Shown: positions 26,459 through 34,944, counted from the stretch's first letter. The stretch is DNA of 35,099 nt from Bacteroidales bacterium (GCA_900769555.1 CAAGHA010000010.1:1-35099), one strand, 5' to 3'. Translations and numbers: made by a program. Notes: generated by a model from the sequence alone, not told the origin.

Positions 26459-29332
26459 ATGAGAGCTTTTTTTAAGAATATAATAGTAACAGTGGTTTTG
26501 GTGCTTTCCTTGTTTCCTTTTGAGACCAAGGGGCAGTTAGGGAGTGTCTATCCTGTTGATTTGAATGTGATGTTGACACCTCCCTACGGGACTTGCCTGA
26601 CGGATCTTTCCAATTCTAATCGTTTTGTTATTCAGGCTCTGCTTCGCGATATGAATCATGGGAATAATTATGAGATGCTCATTCAAATGCGTGTAAAGTC
26701 TCTTTCATCCATGAATACGGTTTTTCTCTCTTATTCGAATAAGTTTTCGATTGGTATGGGAAAACCTGCTGTTGTTTTGGGAGCTGGGAATACCCCGGTC
26801 AGTATCAGCAATTTTTTTGAGCGGGGAAATGTTTTGACGGGGCAAAGTATTCTTAATGATAATTGTCTTCCTGAGGGGGCATACCTATTTTGTTTTCAGG
26901 CTTTTGATGCGAAAGCTTATTATGCCAAGCAGCGTATTCCTATCAGCAAAGAGTTTACGATTACTGCTTTTTTGGAGAATGGGGCAACTCCTATCTTGAT
27001 TTCTCCTGCCAATAACGACTCGCTCTCTTGTCAACTGCCGAATGTTATTTTTCAGTGGCAACAGCCATATATAACTTCGGGTATTAATAGTTATACGCTT
27101 CAGGTTGCGGAGGCTAATTCTCCTTTTGATGGACCTCAGATTATCGAGAATGGGGGTAATTTGTTGATAGAGAAGAGGGGGTTGATGATGCCTATTTGCG
27201 ATATACCGGTGACGGAGGCAAATTTTAAAGAGAATCATACCTACTACTGGCGAGTGGTGATGTGTGATAAGGAGGGAAAAGCTCGGGCATCTTATCCCAA
27301 TAAAGGGGCAAGTCCGGTCTATAAGTTTGTCTATTGTGGAACACCTCAAACACCGGAGCCGGAAGATGCGTGGGTTCCGCAGATTCCAATGGCCAAATCC
27401 ATCAAAAAATCATTGGACAGACTTCGTATAGATACGGTTCTTTCGGATGAATCTTCTTGTTCTGCCTATTGGTTTCAAGATCCGGTGGATGTCAGGGAGA
27501 AATATGATGGCGTGGTAATCGAGGTGAAAAAGAAGAATCAAGATACATGGACACCTTTCATGTTGGAGAGCAAGGTGGTAACGGATACGTTGGTTGAACT
27601 CTCGTCGTTGGCATATAAAGAGACCTATATGGCGCGCGGACAATATTTCTTATATGAGGATGGAGAGAAGGTCTATGCTCCTTATAGCGACACCATAGAG
27701 TTTAAAATTCCTCATCCGGCGGATACTCTCGAGTGCGGGAATGCAGCACCGGAATTAACTGATTGTACGAATGCAGGCGAGAGAGCTGAGTTGGAAATCG
27801 GCGATGAGTTTAATGCGAATGGAACAACTGTTTCTATCGATACAATTACTTCACAAACAGTCAGTGGAAGTTCAGTGATAATCTCCGGAGAAGGGCATTT
27901 GCCATTCCCGATATTGTCTAATTTCGGACTGAAAGTTAGTTTTGATAATATCGAGATCAATTGTGCCGATGAGTTGAAAAAGGGTCAGGTGATCTCTGTG
28001 TATGACGAGAAAACCGCAGCAATGATAGACCTGAACAATATCTTAGGGAAAGGGGCTGCCGGAAATGATTTAAAACAGGAGGATGCAAGCTTGAACGAGG
28101 TGGGTCCGGACGATGATTTGTCCGGATTTAAATCGGGTGATTTGATTGAAGAGGACGGAAAGGTGTCCCTTATTGTTGGCAATGGCAATGTTGTTCAGGT
28201 TGGTACGGTTATTGATTTGTCAAACTCCGATGCGTACAATGATAATGGCGCCTTGAACGACAAAGATATTTACGTAAAATTTTCTAATCCCGATCATGAA
28301 AATATTGCGTTTGACGATGATCCTACAGGAATGATACGCAGAGCTGCTACGTTGTCCGGCAATTATGTTTCCTTTGGAGACGAGTATATCATCCCTTGGG
28401 TGGCTACCAATCCGGGACGTATATTTCAATTGACGGCTATGCCAAGCAAGGATTTGAGTAAATCCGGTTTCACTGATGTGAAGTTTGTTTTGCCGGCATC
28501 CGGCACGCATGTGGTATTGGATGCGGTGGAAAATGGTGATGGAAGTTATAGCGTCTCCATTCCGGGACTGAAAGTGGATGTGCAGAATCAAGTTTATGCC
28601 ATTGCTCGCAAAGGGGAGGGTTCTCCGTATGAGAACGTAGGAAAACTGAATCTGTGTTGCTACTCTTACAAGAGTAAAAAGGTGGTTATAGTGCCTTTGT
28701 TGGAGGGACTTTCTGTAAATACGGATGAGGTGAAAAAGGATTTGGATCGTGTCTATGCCAAGTTAGGATATACGTTTGAGGTGGAGGTGGATGATGATGC
28801 AGCACACCGCGAGGGTCTTTCAACCACAATAGGGTTGGAGACAGATTTTCTGTCTGATTTTTCAGAGGAGATGAAGGAGCTTATTTTTAATTACGAGATC
28901 AACATTGGTGATGCCTACGATAAAGATGCAGCTTATCTCTTCCTGCTGGATAAACCGACAGGAAAATACAAAGATGCCGCCGGCATCATGCCCCAGCGTC
29001 AACAATATGGATTTATCTTTATGCGAGAGGTAACTTCTGCCACCCCTGCCATCACCCACACCATGGCGCACGAGTTGGGTCATGGTATCTTTGGTTTGGA
29101 TCACATCTTTTCCGGTGCATACGGCATCAAAAAAGGAGCTACCTACAACCTAATGGACTACACAGAGAAAACCCCTAACGATGTACTATCCTACCACGAG
29201 TGGAACCAAATCAATCTACCTTTCCCAAGTTGGAGTGCATTGAGCAGGGTTGAGGAGGATATGAGTATAGATAAGTTAAATTGCATAGAATCCGTAGTTT
29301 CTACATCAAAACCAGATTTGGTTTTGATGTAA
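26459..29332 (+). CDS. Secreted metallopeptidase-bearing surface protein, likely effector N-terminal part
   Basis: 957 residues from ATG 26459; an upstream TTG at 26441 lies inside the promoter box. A signal peptide (MRAFFKNIIVTVVLVLSLF) is followed by the YPVDLNVMLTPPYGTCL segment and a beta-rich region with NVIFQWQQPYITSG, a layout I recall from large Bacteroidota T9SS-era proteins with fibronectin-like domains. A central beta-rich stretch (about 440-780) precedes a zinc peptidase module: HELGHGIFGLDH (residues 871-882) and a Met-turn-like NLMDYTEK (M899). The HExxH-to-GLDH spacing is one residue longer than the classical metzincin. Related proteins place such a peptidase just before a variable C-terminal domain. 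The frame closes 30 residues after it by a stop at 29330, overlapping the next ORF by 52 bp. No T9SS sorting domain is seen. Confidence 0.7.
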   Translation: MRAFFKNIIVTVVLVLSLFPFETKGQLGSVYPVDLNVMLTPPYGTCLTDLSNSNRFVIQALLRDMNHGNNYEMLIQMRVKSLSSMNTVFLSYSNKFSIGMGKPAVVLGAGNTPVSISNFFERGNVLTGQSILNDNCLPEGAYLFCFQAFDAKAYYAKQRIPISKEFTITAFLENGATPILISPANNDSLSCQLPNVIFQWQQPYITSGINSYTLQVAEANSPFDGPQIIENGGNLLIEKRGLMMPICDIPVTEANFKENHTYYWRVVMCDKEGKARASYPNKGASPVYKFVYCGTPQTPEPEDAWVPQIPMAKSIKKSLDRLRIDTVLSDESSCSAYWFQDPVDVREKYDGVVIEVKKKNQDTWTPFMLESKVVTDTLVELSSLAYKETYMARGQYFLYEDGEKVYAPYSDTIEFKIPHPADTLECGNAAPELTDCTNAGERAELEIGDEFNANGTTVSIDTITSQTVSGSSVIISGEGHLPFPILSNFGLKVSFDNIEINCADELKKGQVISVYDEKTAAMIDLNNILGKGAAGNDLKQEDASLNEVGPDDDLSGFKSGDLIEEDGKVSLIVGNGNVVQVGTVIDLSNSDAYNDNGALNDKDIYVKFSNPDHENIAFDDDPTGMIRRAATLSGNYVSFGDEYIIPWVATNPGRIFQLTAMPSKDLSKSGFTDVKFVLPASGTHVVLDAVENGDGSYSVSIPGLKVDVQNQVYAIARKGEGSPYENVGKLNLCCYSYKSKKVVIVPLLEGLSVNTDEVKKDLDRVYAKLGYTFEVEVDDDAAHREGLSTTIGLETDFLSDFSEEMKELIFNYEINIGDAYDKDAAYLFLLDKPTGKYKDAAGIMPQRQQYGFIFMREVTSATPAITHTMAHELGHGIFGLDHIFSGAYGIKKGATYNLMDYTEKTPNDVLSYHEWNQINLPFPSWSALSRVEEDMSIDKLNCIESVVSTSKPDLVLM

Positions 29333-30357
29333 TATCTAATTCTGATGAAAATTACATATCTGTTCCTAATGGAGGAAAAACTTCATTTCGAGTTTGTGTA
29401 AAATCAAATTGTGACAAGATACAGTTTTTAATTGATAATAAATTAGAATTTAATTTGATAATTGATACAATATCTCACCAAATATACGACATTACTATAA
29501 ATTCAGTAGTAAACAATGATATTACTACAAAATCTGAAACTAATTTTTTAATTAAAAACATTAACGAAAATGGAGAGAATTATGTTGTAAAGACAATTAA
29601 AATATTGTCATATAAATTGATAAAGACTGATATATATTTGTATACAATTAATTCAGATCTGTCTACTTCGTTTGATAAAGAAAAAGTTGAAACGTTAATG
29701 AATCAAGGTGTAGTGAGCCTTGATAAATTTGAGTCAAAAAGAATTAATATAGATTTTGATAAGAATGGAAATGGTTGTTTGGATTACTATTCAATTGGTG
29801 ATAATAGTGAATATATGTCTATCAAAGATGTAATGTCTGACCATACTCTTACAAATTGTATTGCAATTATTAATGTACCAATAAATAGATCTATAAGACT
29901 AAAAAAAGATAGTAAAGAAAATTATGTAATAGCCGAATTTCGTGATGCAAAGATTAAGAATGGTGCTAAGTTATATATTGGTAGCAAAGAGAATAATGAA
30001 CGAGTAACTGTTGATTGTGTTAGGGGTGATACGATTTTTTTTAGTAAACCTCTTTCTAGAACGTATAAGGAGTCAGATTTGATTTGGAGAAAACTAGGAG
30101 GTTTATCAATAGATCATTCTTTTCAGTTAGTTAAAGGGCAAAGCATAAATTTAAATGGTGTAATTGTTCATGAACGCCTTCACCAGCCACCATTTGACTT
30201 ATCCGATTTAGCCGAAGAAGAATTATCTAAAGATAATATAATGATATACAAAGTCACAGATAAAATGAGTAAGTTAAGAAACAGAGAACTACGTCGCAAA
30301 CTTGATTCTGGAGTCGAAAAACAGTGGGATGTAATTAAGAGAAATGTTAATTATTAA
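29281..30357 (+). CDS. AT-rich C-terminal module with second HExxH motif, frame-separated
   Basis: 358 codons, open from a TTG at 29281. The first in-frame ATG is only at 29698 (residue 140), so it lacks a sound start of its own. Adding one T to the TTT at about 29317-29319 joins it in frame to the preceding gene (…KPDFGFDVIS…). It begins with an Ig-like beta stretch, then a metzincin-like region (VETLMNQGVVSLDKF, INIDFDKNGNGCLDY). HERLH lies at 297-301 in IVHERLHQPPFDLSDL, followed by NIMIYKV and a closing QWDVIKRN. I read it as a second zinc metallopeptidase-type domain; no family name is assigned. Base composition is clearly more AT-rich than the 2.8 kb before it, which points to separate acquisition. 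Confidence 0.55.
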   Translation: MHRIRSFYIKTRFGFDVISNSDENYISVPNGGKTSFRVCVKSNCDKIQFLIDNKLEFNLIIDTISHQIYDITINSVVNNDITTKSETNFLIKNINENGENYVVKTIKILSYKLIKTDIYLYTINSDLSTSFDKEKVETLMNQGVVSLDKFESKRINIDFDKNGNGCLDYYSIGDNSEYMSIKDVMSDHTLTNCIAIINVPINRSIRLKKDSKENYVIAEFRDAKIKNGAKLYIGSKENNERVTVDCVRGDTIFFSKPLSRTYKESDLIWRKLGGLSIDHSFQLVKGQSINLNGVIVHERLHQPPFDLSDLAEEELSKDNIMIYKVTDKMSKLRNRELRRKLDSGVEKQWDVIKRNVNY

Positions 30358-30370
30358 GACAAATAGAATT

Positions 30371-31285
30371 ATGAAGAAATACATTTTAATGACAATGTTT
30401 TATGTGTTTAGTATATTTTGTTTTGCCAATGAAAATAAAGAAATAAATTGTTATGATACTCTTCGTATAGTTAAAGATGTCGTAAATAAAGACCTATCAA
30501 TTCCTGGCAAGGTGTACTTAACAGATAGTGTTACGTATCATGTGTTATTTAAATATTTAAATAACGAAAATTGTAGTTATGTAAGCCAAGAGTGTTTATC
30601 AATTTTGATGGATTATGGAAAAGTTTCCTGTCTAAGAAAATATAGAGATCTTCAAAACATTCATTGGGACAAGTATCCAAATTTGCAAGCACTGGCATCT
30701 GATACGATTAAACCTTCAAAAAAATTTCAATTATGGGTTAATGCAACATTAGAAGATAAAGCGTCAATAGATATATTACTAAAAAAATTTGAGGAAAGTA
30801 CTGATTATTACGAAAAAATGAGGTTACTAAATAGTCTTGCGCATATATCAAATAAACGTTTACTAAAAAAAATTTTCAAGAAGGTAGTTAAAGAAGGAGA
30901 AAAAAATATTTATTACAAGGGTTATTGTGTATGTTATAATTCTGCATATTATATATACTATTGGTTACTTCGTGCGCATAATGATGATGCTCACGTGCTA
31001 AAAATGTATAAAAAATTCCAGAAAATGTATATTCCAATTTTCCCTAATGATCTCAGTGGCGAACCCAAAGTACTTCCTATAAACAAAGATATAAATTATT
31101 TTTTAGAGACAGAAAAAAATGAGAATTATTCAAATCTGAATGAAATGCGGCAGTTTATTAGAGACATTAAGATATATATAAAAAATCTTTATGGTTTAGA
31201 TGTTAAAATAACAGATGACAATATTATTAAATTTAATTATATTGTCGAAAGAGAGATTTATGACGAGGATTATGATGATGAGTAA
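30371..31285 (+). CDS. Exported alpha-helical protein, candidate immunity protein
   Basis: 304 residues from ATG 30371. The alternative ATG at 30344 overlaps the previous ORF and would hide the signal peptide (MKKYILMTMFYVFSIFCFAN). The mature protein is predominantly helical; LQLWVNATLEDKASID-like and YYEKMRLLNSLAHISNKRL segments resemble HEAT-type repeats. The tail is strongly acidic (REIYDEDYDDE). It has the same AT-rich composition as the preceding module and begins 13 bp after its stop. An exported partner directly behind a variable toxin-like module is the usual place for an immunity protein or inhibitor; this role is inference and no family was recognised. Confidence 0.55.
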   Translation: MKKYILMTMFYVFSIFCFANENKEINCYDTLRIVKDVVNKDLSIPGKVYLTDSVTYHVLFKYLNNENCSYVSQECLSILMDYGKVSCLRKYRDLQNIHWDKYPNLQALASDTIKPSKKFQLWVNATLEDKASIDILLKKFEESTDYYEKMRLLNSLAHISNKRLLKKIFKKVVKEGEKNIYYKGYCVCYNSAYYIYYWLLRAHNDDAHVLKMYKKFQKMYIPIFPNDLSGEPKVLPINKDINYFLETEKNENYSNLNEMRQFIRDIKIYIKNLYGLDVKITDDNIIKFNYIVEREIYDEDYDDE

Positions 31286-31327
31286 AATCAGTAAGTCTTT
31301 TCTCGCTAATTAACTTGACAAGTTCTC

Positions 31328-31684
31328 AGAAGCTGTTTAAATTCATCTAAAATATTTTGTTAAGCATTAGAAAACAGAAGGCTAATTGAATCATGGCCAC
31401 TGCAGTTTCTGCATGAAACTCATAGTCGATAGCCAACCTTCTAAAGTTATGCTTCTGAGAGAATATTTTCGCTTTCTCACTTGCACACCTAAAAATTTTT
31501 CTATAACCTGCCACTGATTATCAGTGAGATTTGATGGATAATGATTCATTTCTTTGTTTTTTTGCACCCTTAAAGTTACAAAAATTATCCACTTATAAAA
31601 TTAATAATCAATATTTTAAGTGTAATTTTAAGAGATTTTTTTAGGTCTCTCAAGTTAATTTTTAATTAAATTTAAACAGCTTCT
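31328..31684 (-). mobile_element. Internally deleted IS5-type element (minus orientation)
   Basis: About 357 bp with GAAGCTGTTTAAATT ends in inverted orientation. On the minus strand it carries the 5' and 3' ends of the same transposase gene as 34320-34842, with the middle missing. It is in the opposite orientation to that copy and the two bracket 31685-34319. The intact parent is not in the window. Confidence 0.8.
31347..31549 (-). pseudogene. IS5-type transposase remnant
   Basis: On the minus strand it starts MNHYPSNLTDNQWQVIEKF and continues LGVQVRKRKYSLRSI. The frame is then lost at an internal deletion, and the family's C-terminus (NFRRLAIDYEFHAETAVAMI, then QLAFCFLMLNKIF) follows in another frame. 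Roughly 33 N-terminal and 33 C-terminal codons survive, and the DDE core is gone. Confidence 0.8.
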
Positions 31685-31708
31685 AACACTCAAAAGCATT
31701 AAAAAGAT

Positions 31709-31716
31709 TAATTTTG
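31709..31716 (+). promoter_or_regulatory. Probable -7 box of the DUF262 gene
   Basis: TAATTTTG fits TAnnTTTG and lies 22 nt before the ATG. The -33 position would fall at the right end of the deleted IS copy. Confidence 0.45.
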
Positions 31717-31738
31717 TAGAAACAATATACAGCTAATT

Positions 31739-33463
31739 ATGGGACAATTTAAGGATATTACAATTAAGGATGTCATTGAAGAGATCAATGTCAGTTATTT
31801 TTTGCCTGACATCCAACGAGAGTATGTTTGGTTAGATCGTACAGCGGAGAAGAAAGTAGAGCAATTGTTTGACTCAATACTTAGAAATTACCCTATTGGA
31901 TCTTTCTTGTTTTGGAAGTTAAGAAAAACTGATGTTGAGACCGATAGATTTGCTCAAGCAAACTCAGACAAGTTGAATTTCCAATTATATAGGTTTATCG
32001 AGGATTATGATGTTAGAACATCTCATAATGAGAAAATAGATATAGCTAAAGTTAACTCTAATGACCTTAATATTGTCCTTGATGGTCAACAAAGATTAAC
32101 ATCACTATTTATTGGTCTTAAAGGTTCACGAACATTGAAGAAGCCCAAAGGTTGGTGGGAAAATCCCAATGCCTTTGAGTTAAAGAAATTATACCTCAAT
32201 CTTAGGTATCAACCAAGTGAAGAAGATACAGAAGATTGTTATCAGTTTGAGTTTAAGAATTCTAATCAAGTACCAACTCCAGATAAAGATAATTTCTGGT
32301 TCAGAGTTGGTGATATACTCACTCTTCAGAGTTTGAATCGTTATTGTAGAGAGAATGATCTAGATGATATGGAGGCTGACATTTTAGAAAAACTGAAGAA
32401 TGTAATTTGCACTGAAAGATTAATTTCATACTTTGAGGAAACAGAGAAGAGCCTTGATAAGGTCTTAAAAATATTTATTAGAGTAAACAGTGGTGGTACA
32501 AAATTATCTTATTCAGACCTCCTAATGTCAATATTGACTGCCAACTTCTCCTCTGATATTAGAGGTGAAATGAATGTGTATGTTGATAAGTTTAGAACAA
32601 CTGGTTTTGGATGTTTTGGTCGAGATCAAATTTTGAAGACATCTTTATTATTAATTGGAGCAAATCACATATTTAACCTTAGGAATTTCAATAAGACCAA
32701 CATTCATTCCATTGAGCAAAATTGGGGGAAAATTGTGAGTGCGATAACTGATGCTGTACGCATTGTAGATGATTTTGGATATTCTGGTCAGTTGGCATCT
32801 GGTTATATTATTTCAATCATAGCATTGTACTTATATAGGAATGATATAGCATATGGAAAACTTAAAGCAGAAGATACGGCTGCTATGTTTAAGTTTGTTA
32901 GAACGGCTCAGATCACATCATACTTTACAACCTCTTTGGATAGAAAACTTAATAATGCTCTTGAGGGAATGGAGGGTGCAACGGATTTTGCCGATTTTAA
33001 CAATAGAATGGCGAAGATGGATGCAAACAAGGCATTGAAAGTAACAACTGATGATGTTGATGATTTGCTTACATTACAATATGGTAATCCTGCGATTTTA
33101 CCAGTGCTTCAGGTTCTCTATCCAAATTTGGATTATAAGAACTCAACATTCCATATTGACCATATATACCCTAAAGCGAAATTTACTACCAAGAACAAAG
33201 AATTGCATCCAGATTTCATCGAAGAAAAAAATTACCTATTTAATCTTCAATTGCTCGAAGGGTCTGAAAACATATCTAAAAAAGATGCCGATCCTGATGA
33301 GTGGATGCGAAAGCACTTTAACAATGATGCATCAAAGATAGATGACTACAAAAGCAAAAATTATATAGATACATCTTGTACTATGCAATGGCCGGACTTT
33401 AAGACATTCAAAGAGAAACGATCTGCATCCATTCGTTCTGCATTAATACAAGCATTCAAATAA
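31739..33463 (+). CDS. GmrSD-like DUF262/DUF1524 nuclease
   Basis: A 574-residue cytoplasmic protein with the fused architecture of GmrSD-type (type IV) modification-dependent restriction enzymes. The N-terminal DUF262 (GmrS-like, ParB-related) shows LPDIQREYVW, YPIGSFLFWK and DGQQRLTSL (115-119), the nucleotide-handling motif. The C-terminal DUF1524 (GmrD-like) has the His-Me/HNH nuclease motif HIDHIYPKA (H472, D474, H475), followed by the conserved NYLFNLQLLEGSENISKKDA segment. Known members cut DNA with modified cytosines, but many DUF262 proteins have other or unknown targets, so the substrate is open. It is the main gene of the IS-bracketed cassette and is followed by a terminator. Confidence 0.88.
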   Translation: MGQFKDITIKDVIEEINVSYFLPDIQREYVWLDRTAEKKVEQLFDSILRNYPIGSFLFWKLRKTDVETDRFAQANSDKLNFQLYRFIEDYDVRTSHNEKIDIAKVNSNDLNIVLDGQQRLTSLFIGLKGSRTLKKPKGWWENPNAFELKKLYLNLRYQPSEEDTEDCYQFEFKNSNQVPTPDKDNFWFRVGDILTLQSLNRYCRENDLDDMEADILEKLKNVICTERLISYFEETEKSLDKVLKIFIRVNSGGTKLSYSDLLMSILTANFSSDIRGEMNVYVDKFRTTGFGCFGRDQILKTSLLLIGANHIFNLRNFNKTNIHSIEQNWGKIVSAITDAVRIVDDFGYSGQLASGYIISIIALYLYRNDIAYGKLKAEDTAAMFKFVRTAQITSYFTTSLDRKLNNALEGMEGATDFADFNNRMAKMDANKALKVTTDDVDDLLTLQYGNPAILPVLQVLYPNLDYKNSTFHIDHIYPKAKFTTKNKELHPDFIEEKNYLFNLQLLEGSENISKKDADPDEWMRKHFNNDASKIDDYKSKNYIDTSCTMQWPDFKTFKEKRSASIRSALIQAFK

Positions 33464-33498
33464 GAGTATAAGGAATATAAAACCCATATAAACAATAA

Positions 33499-33535
33499 CC
33501 CCACCATAGATATTACTAAGGTGGGGTGTGTTCCT
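33499..33535 (+). terminator. Terminator after the DUF262 gene
   Basis: CCCCACC (33499-33505) pairs with GGTGGGG (33520-33526) around a 14-base loop, followed by a modest T-rich TGTGTTCCTT. It separates the DUF262 gene from the next one. Confidence 0.65.
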
Positions 33536-33568
33536 TATTCAGTCTTTTCAGTTTGTGATTCTTGAGAT

Positions 33569-34255
33569 GTGTTTCTTCGTCAAAACAAAAAATCGGATGA
33601 ACAAATTGAACAAGAGTGGTTTTCTTCAGAAAAGAGAATCTTGATTCTGTTGAAAGATCAGAATCAAGACGGCTCACAAAAATGGGATGAGGATATTCGA
33701 GATTGGTTTAAAGACACATCCAGTGACTGTTGTAAATCATTACAACAGAAACAGAAAAATCGTAATCTCGATATTCAATTCATAAAAAGAATAGCCTTTC
33801 TTCTTTGGGGATTATCAAAAGCGGACAAAAATAGTGACTGGCAGTGTAATGATGTTGCAATGCATTTTGATGAAGTGAAAGAATTCATCAACAAACAACC
33901 GTTCGCATTGGTAGAGTGTAAAAAAACTCCAGGCAACGGATGTCTCGATGATAAGTTGCTGAAAAAACACCTACATGATTACGGAGATTTATTGAAAAAA
34001 GAGATTGACATATTAAACCCCAATATGATAATATGCACAAGTCAACATATCTACGATTTTGTTGTAAAATCATATCCCAAAGAATCAATACAAACATTGG
34101 AGGGGCATAATAGTATACGAATCATACAAAACGGCAATAAACCAGATACATTGATTTTCTGTTCGTATCACCCTAGCGATCGATATGGTGATGAACATTT
34201 CTATGAGGGAGTCATGAATCATTATAGAGAATATCTACGCAAATATAACAGATAA
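33569..34255 (+). CDS. Uracil-DNA-glycosylase-superfamily-like protein
   Basis: 228 residues from GTG 33569; a stop lies two codons upstream and the first in-frame ATG is near residue 99, so GTG is the only reasonable start unless the N-terminus is lost. The opening ILILLKDQNQDGSQKWDEDIRDW resembles the N-terminal strand and catalytic-loop region of UDG-like proteins. Further on, ILNPNMIICTSQHIYDFV fits the kPk-I-alG strand, and FCSYHPSDRYG carries the HPS motif of the DNA-binding loop. This is a superfamily-level resemblance; the enzyme activity is not established. It follows the GmrSD-like gene in the same IS-bracketed cassette and may assist it or be a separate defence or repair gene. Confidence 0.5.
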   Translation: MFLRQNKKSDEQIEQEWFSSEKRILILLKDQNQDGSQKWDEDIRDWFKDTSSDCCKSLQQKQKNRNLDIQFIKRIAFLLWGLSKADKNSDWQCNDVAMHFDEVKEFINKQPFALVECKKTPGNGCLDDKLLKKHLHDYGDLLKKEIDILNPNMIICTSQHIYDFVVKSYPKESIQTLEGHNSIRIIQNGNKPDTLIFCSYHPSDRYGDEHFYEGVMNHYREYLRKYNR

Positions 34256-34260
34256 AAAAG

Positions 34261-34293
34261 CCCTGCATCAATCGGTGTAGGGTTCTTTCTTTG
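34261..34293 (+). terminator. Terminator after the UDG-like gene
   Basis: CCCTGCATC pairs with GGTGTAGGG through two G-T pairs around an AATC loop. TTCTTTCTTTG follows. It lies six bases after the stop codon. Confidence 0.8.
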
Positions 34294-34319
34294 TATATCT
34301 ATAAATTAAAATTATTAGT

Positions 34320-34842
34320 AGAAGCTGTTTAAATTTAATTAAAAACTAATTTGAGAGGTTGAAAAAAACTCTCAAAATTACACTTAAAATATTGATTGTT
34401 AGTTTGATAAATGGGTAATTTTTCGTAACTTTAAGAAAAAACAAAGAAATGAATCATTATCCAACAAATCTCACTGATAATCAGTGGCGAGTTATAGAAA
34501 AATTTTTAGATGTGTAAGTGCGAAAGCGCAGACACCCACTGAGAAGTATTGTAAACGAAATCATCGCCGATGGCGGTTACAGAGGCAAGCATTTGTCCGA
34601 CACGCTAAAAGCCACGCTGGGGTGCGAGTTGGAGGTGGTGCTTCGTCCTGACGAGTGCCTCTCGAAATTCCAAGTGATGCCCAAACGATGGATTGTAGAA
34701 AGGTCCTTCGCTTGGCTGGAAAACTTTAGAAGGTTGACTATCGACCATGAGTTTCATGCGGGAACTGCAGTGGCCATGATTCAATTAGCCTTCTGTTTTC
34801 TAATGCTTAACAAAATATTTTAGATAAATTTAAACAGCTTCT
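34320..34842 (+). mobile_element. Internally deleted IS5-type element (plus orientation)
   Basis: The left end GAAGCTGTTTAAATTTA and the reverse-complemented right end match perfectly over 17 bp. Inside is a transposase gene lacking its middle. At about 523 bp it is shorter than any working IS5 member (usually 0.8-1.3 kb), so it would need a transposase in trans. It is opposite in orientation to 31328-31684. Confidence 0.85.
34449..34823 (+). pseudogene. IS5-family transposase, deleted and with in-frame stop
   Basis: It begins MNHYPTNLTDNQWRVIEKF, then hits TAA at 34515-34517, where copy 1 has CAA (Gln). The same frame continues VRKRRHPLRSIVNE and jumps to IADGGYRGKHL, so the region between, which holds the first catalytic Asp, is deleted. 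The remainder is the family's C-terminal part, including VMPKRWIVERSFAWLENFRR (the Y-(2)-R-(3)-E-like segment, here W-I-V-E-R), ending LMLNKIF. It is non-functional. Confidence 0.85.
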
Positions 34843-34910
34843 AAAGGCTCTAACCGCATTGGAGGATATGTTCATAATAGTAGGTTAAAGTAAAAGGATT
34901 CTTAATTTGT

Positions 34911-34944
34911 TTTGTAATCTAATTTTAAAATTTCCCTATCTTTG
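34911..34944 (+). promoter_or_regulatory. Promoter of the AAA-ATPase-like gene
   Basis: TTTG at 34911-34914 and TATCTTTG at 34937-34944 are separated by 22 bp, a good match to the Bacteroidota -33/-7 pattern. The start codon is 21 nt downstream. Confidence 0.6.

Larger units (their letters stand above)
31286..31738. other. Intergenic region dominated by a deleted IS copy
   Basis: It contains the IS5-type deletion derivative at 31328-31684 and, after it, the -7 box of the DUF262 gene. The first 42 bp after the immunity candidate carry no obvious terminator. Confidence 0.6.

Noticed and set aside
29281..29332. Programmed -1 ribosomal frameshift between the two metallopeptidase frames
   Set aside because: No X XXY YYZ heptamer is visible in the overlap in the right phase. 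A one-base indel explains the join more simply.
33569..33600. ATG at 33567 as start of the UDG-like gene
   Set aside because: That ATG is in a different frame from the 228-residue ORF, so it cannot start it.
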